A stretch of 64,000 nt of DNA from Algoriphagus limi (GTDB lineage Bacteria > Bacteroidota > Bacteroidia > Cytophagales > Cyclobacteriaceae), in assembly GCF_024919275.1 (NCBI RefSeq), contig NZ_JANWGH010000001.1, forward strand, positions 744,001 to 808,000, read 5' to 3'. Positions within the stretch are counted from its first letter, which is position 1; every line of letters starts with the position of its first letter. Of the stretch, positions 61,136-64,000 are shown piece after piece. A model generated the notes under the pieces. It saw only the letters and a list, made by a program, of their open reading frames with translations, was not told the origin of the DNA and did no database searches. The position numbers and the translations under genes are program-made.

Positions 61136-63175
61136 ATGAAAGAATCAGCAGCATCACTCAATTTCATTGAACATATCATAGAAGAAGATCTTGCAAATGG
61201 ATTTCCGCAGGACAAACTTCGATTTAGATTTCCTCCTGAGCCAAATGGGTATTTACATATTGGCCATGCGGCCTCCATTTGTTTGAATTTTGGATTAGGA
61301 GAAAAATACAATGCCCCTGTAAATCTTCGGTTTGACGATACCAATCCTGCGAAAGAAGAACAGGAGTATGTGGACGCCATAAAAAAAGATATTGCCTGGT
61401 TAGGCTTTAAGTGGGCCAATGAGTGCTATTCTTCCGATTATTTTCAGCAATTATATGACTGGGCAGTTCAATTAATCAAAGAGGACAAGGCTTATGTAGA
61501 TCAGCAAAGCTCTGAAGAAATTGCTGCGCAAAAAGGAACACCAACAACTGCGGGAACTCCAAGCCCCTATCGAAATAGACCGATTGCGGAAAGCTTGGAT
61601 TTGTTTGAGCGGATGAAAAATGGGGAGTTTTCTGCAGGGTCTTATTTGCTACGTGCCAAAATAGACATGGCCTCCCCTAATATGCATATGCGGGATCCGA
61701 TTTTATATCGAATCGTAAATGCAGCCCACCACCGTACAGGTACAGATTGGTGTATTTATCCAATGTATGACTGGGCTCATGGTCAGTCTGATTATATAGA
61801 ACAAGTCTCACACTCCTTGTGTACGTTGGAGTTTAAATCTCACAGGGAATTGTACGATTGGTATCTGGATCAGATTAATGATTCAAATTTGCTAAGACCG
61901 AAACAGCGAGAATTTGCTCGAAGAAATTTGAGTTACACGGTGATGAGCAAGCGGAAACTGCTCGAATTGGTGCAGAAAAAGATAGTAGCAGGATGGGATG
62001 ATCCACGGATGCCCACTATATCTGGATTGAGAAGAAGAGGATATACACCTGAATCTATTCGAAAATTTAGTGATGTTTCGGGTATTTCGAAAAGAGATAA
62101 TGTGACGGATGTTTCACTTCTTGAATACTGTATTCGAGAGGATTTGAACAAACGTGCAACCCGTGTGATGGCAGTTTTGAATCCAGTAAAATTGGTAATT
62201 ACCAATTATCCAGAAGGAAATACAGAAATGCTATCCATGGAAAATAATCCAGAGGATCCTAATTCCGGAACTCACGAAGTGCCTTTCTCACGTGAATTAT
62301 ACATTGAGCGGGAAGACTTTAAGGAAGACGGAGGAAAGAAATTCTTTAGACTTTCCTTAGGAAATGAAGTTCGACTGAAAAGTGCCTACATCATTAAAGC
62401 TGAGTCTGTGGTTAAAGATAAGGATGGAAATATATTGGAAATCCTGTGCACATATGATCCTGAGTCTCGCTCCGGAAGTGGTACTGAGGCAAGTATGCGA
62501 AAAGTGAAAGGAACTCTCCATTGGGTTTCAATAGATCACGCGATCAAAGCTGAAGTAAGAGAATATGATCGACTCTTTTTAGATGAGGCACCTGATTCGC
62601 ATGAAGACAAGAACTTCTTGGATTTTGTGAATCCAGAGTCCTTGAGAGTGATTAAAGAAGCATATCTAGAGCCCTACCTTTCAAATGCCACTTTGGATGA
62701 CAAGTTTCAATTCCAGCGTTTAGGCTATTTCACACTTGATACAGATTCCAAAGAAGGTCAGCTGATTTTCAATAAAACCGTAGGATTAAAGGATACTTGG
62801 GCTAAACAAAGTCAACAAGCGACACCTCAAGCTCAAAAAGCCGCTCCTGCTCCTTCCAACCAAGGAAAGCGAAAAGCACTGAATGAAATCCAACAAATCA
62901 GTAAAAAGCTAACCAATTTCTCTGGGGATAAATTGGAAAGTGCTTTGTCCTCAATTTTGGATTTGGCAGAAGAAGTTAGCTATGAAGAGTTGGAACCTTT
63001 GTTCAATACGGCTGCAAAAAAAGTGGGAACCCGAATCGGTGTAATGCTTAGCCTTGGAGTTTTATTGAAAAAAGGACAAGCACGAAATGAAGCAATAAAT
63101 AGCTTTATTGAAGCTGGATTGGCAGATGATAATGAATTATTGAAAAGAGAGGCAGAAAAAGTAAATAGCCTTTAA
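61136..63175 (+). CDS. glnS: Glutaminyl-tRNA synthetase with C-terminal extra domain
   Basis: 679 residues from ATG 61136. Class I synthetase: HIGH-type motif in PPEPNGYLHIGHA (about 34-46), KMSKS-type loop in TVMSKRKLLELV (about 271), and the GlnRS anticodon domains to about 560. Unlike the E. coli enzyme (about 550) it continues through an Ala/Gln/Pro linker into a helical domain of about 100 residues (KALNEIQQISKKL to the end) resembling a YqeY/GatB-tail fold, as in the GlnRS/YqeY fusions of some Bacteroidota and Deinococcus. Charges tRNA-Gln directly. Ends at a bidirectional hairpin. Confidence 0.93.
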   Translation: MKESAASLNFIEHIIEEDLANGFPQDKLRFRFPPEPNGYLHIGHAASICLNFGLGEKYNAPVNLRFDDTNPAKEEQEYVDAIKKDIAWLGFKWANECYSSDYFQQLYDWAVQLIKEDKAYVDQQSSEEIAAQKGTPTTAGTPSPYRNRPIAESLDLFERMKNGEFSAGSYLLRAKIDMASPNMHMRDPILYRIVNAAHHRTGTDWCIYPMYDWAHGQSDYIEQVSHSLCTLEFKSHRELYDWYLDQINDSNLLRPKQREFARRNLSYTVMSKRKLLELVQKKIVAGWDDPRMPTISGLRRRGYTPESIRKFSDVSGISKRDNVTDVSLLEYCIREDLNKRATRVMAVLNPVKLVITNYPEGNTEMLSMENNPEDPNSGTHEVPFSRELYIEREDFKEDGGKKFFRLSLGNEVRLKSAYIIKAESVVKDKDGNILEILCTYDPESRSGSGTEASMRKVKGTLHWVSIDHAIKAEVREYDRLFLDEAPDSHEDKNFLDFVNPESLRVIKEAYLEPYLSNATLDDKFQFQRLGYFTLDTDSKEGQLIFNKTVGLKDTWAKQSQQATPQAQKAAPAPSNQGKRKALNEIQQISKKLTNFSGDKLESALSSILDLAEEVSYEELEPLFNTAAKKVGTRIGVMLSLGVLLKKGQARNEAINSFIEAGLADDNELLKREAEKVNSL

Positions 63176-63195
63176 GATTTACTATAATTAATAAA

Positions 63196-63226
63196 AATAA
63201 AGCCACTGATAATCAGTGGCTTTATT
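63196..63226. terminator. Bidirectional terminator between glnS and the hydroxylase gene
   Basis: AATAAAGCCACTGA (63196-63209) and TCAGTGGCTTTATT (63213-63226) form a perfect 14-bp stem with a TAA loop. T-rich sequence follows on both strands, so it can serve both convergent genes. Confidence 0.88.
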
Positions 63227-63230
63227 GGTT

Positions 63231-64000
63231 TTAGGATCTTCTAATTTCGAGTTTGATATCTGAAAATTCCTTTTGCTCTATAAAAGGTTGACTTCTTAGC
63301 CTCCTTCCGGTTGCAGCGAAGATTGCATTGGCAATAGCTCCGCCAGTTGGAGGTAGAGCTGGCTCACCCAAACCGGTAGGATCGTATCCTGAATCAATGA
63401 AATGTGTGTCAATTTCAGGAACTTCCTTCAAACGAATCAGCCTGTAAGAATCATAATTTCGCTGTTTAGGCAATCCATTTTCAAAAGTCAAATTGGTATA
63501 CATGGCATGTCCCATACCATCTACAATACCACCTCTGACCTGATGATTGGCGCCTGTTGGATTGACTACCATTCCGCAATCTGTCACAGCAGTAATTTTC
63601 TTCAGAACAGGAGTTCCTCCTTGCATTTCGATATTCGCAACTTGAGCCACATAAGATCGATGAGAGAAATAGACACTAAAGCCCTGCTTAACATCAGGAT
63701 TCTTACCCCAATTACCTTTTTCAGCGGCTGTTTTGACTACACCGATCATTCGATCCACATCATATCCAAGTTGACCTACAGGATTGTTTTTCGCTCGATC
63801 TAATAATTCCAAACGGAAAGCAACAGGATCCTTTCCTGCTTCCAAAGCCACTTCATCTAAAAAGCTTTGTTCTGCATATGCTAGGAAATTGGTGATTGGA
63901 GCTCTCCAAGCATTGGTTGTAATGCTTGATTCATAATTAACTGTTTCGATGAGAAGATTATCAACAGCTCCAGATGGGAAGTTATGTTCTCTGGTAGTAT
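63231..64000 (-). CDS. Xanthine dehydrogenase family molybdopterin-binding subunit, IorB-like (C-terminal part)
   Basis: The minus-strand frame stays open to base 64000, so only the C-terminal 256 residues are seen; the GTG at 63851 is internal. Motifs of the molybdopterin-binding subunit: WRAPITNFLAYAEQSFLDE, GKDPVAFRLELLDRA, GYDVDRM, TAVTDCGMVVNP, QVRGGIVDGMGHAMY and the GLGEPALPPTGGAIANAIF loop with the active-site Glu. Closest in pattern to isoquinoline 1-oxidoreductase beta subunits. It would need the XdhC, MobA-like and cysteine desulfurase functions encoded nearby. Confidence 0.9.
   Translation of the reverse strand, partial: TTREHNFPSGAVDNLLIETVNYESSITTNAWRAPITNFLAYAEQSFLDEVALEAGKDPVAFRLELLDRAKNNPVGQLGYDVDRMIGVVKTAAEKGNWGKNPDVKQGFSVYFSHRSYVAQVANIEMQGGTPVLKKITAVTDCGMVVNPTGANHQVRGGIVDGMGHAMYTNLTFENGLPKQRNYDSYRLIRLKEVPEIDTHFIDSGYDPTGLGEPALPPTGGAIANAIFAATGRRLRSQPFIEQKEFSDIKLEIRRS

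Overview
The window looks like chromosomal DNA of a Bacteroidota bacterium of the Cytophagales type, most like the Cyclobacteriaceae (Algoriphagus and relatives). This is inferred from gene content and signals, not from a database search. Pointers are a short primary sigma factor without region 1.1, CarboxypepD_reg/DUF5686 and DUF2490 outer-membrane proteins, a bacillithiol deacetylase, absence of clear Shine-Dalgarno sequences, several TTG/GTG starts, and promoters of the Bacteroidota form TTG-N19/20-TAnnTTTG (clearest before tRNA-Thr and glnS).

Left part (1-24400), mostly housekeeping: the end of a HI0933-type flavoprotein, an Hpt-like protein, a YheT-like hydrolase, an FMN-binding glutamate synthase-like protein, L-2-hydroxyglutarate oxidase, a DUF5686 protein, thrS-infC-rpmI-rplT, tRNA-Met(CAT) beside what looks like a decayed copy of itself, a START-like protein, an LptF/LptG permease, rpsO-pnp, rpoD, trxB-M23 peptidase-bshB1, pdxH, a YqgE/AlgH protein, a five-repeat DUF349 protein, tRNA-Thr(TGT) and a DUF2490 protein.

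Middle part (24500-40200), accessory: a minus-strand operon with a large chimeric lipoprotein (ThuA, PVC-type propeller, HEAT-like, concanavalin-like, cupredoxin), a sugar isomerase-like TIM barrel and a Gfo/Idh/MocA oxidoreductase, with a divergent AraC regulator; a LytS/LytTR-type two-component pair preceded by an unannotated 33-residue membrane miniprotein; an SLC13 anion symporter; and a tight five-gene operon of a LolA-like protein, two FtsX-type permeases, an ABC ATPase and an outer-membrane barrel, a plausible envelope export or sorting machine of unknown cargo.

The most coherent accessory system is 40745-51937: two predicted lipoprotein glycosidases (one GH17), a GH149/GH94-like phosphorylase, a GH3 enzyme without a signal peptide, a GPH-type sugar symporter fused to a GH17 domain, and a free GH17 paralogue of that domain. 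Together they suggest beta-1,3-glucan handling in which oligosaccharides are imported whole and then hydrolysed and phosphorolysed in the cytosol, with no SusC/SusD pair inside the window.

Right part (52000-64000): an M20 peptidase/DUF819 permease/unknown operon; a sterol desaturase-like enzyme with XdhC and a MobA-like transferase; a NifS-type cysteine desulfurase; a Crp/Fnr regulator, a 43-residue membrane protein and a YgaP-like rhodanese; glnS with an extra C-terminal domain; and the C-terminal part of a molybdopterin hydroxylase running off the end. XdhC, MobA-like protein and cysteine desulfurase are the known kind of maturation set for such a hydroxylase. No insertion sequence, prophage or CRISPR array was seen.
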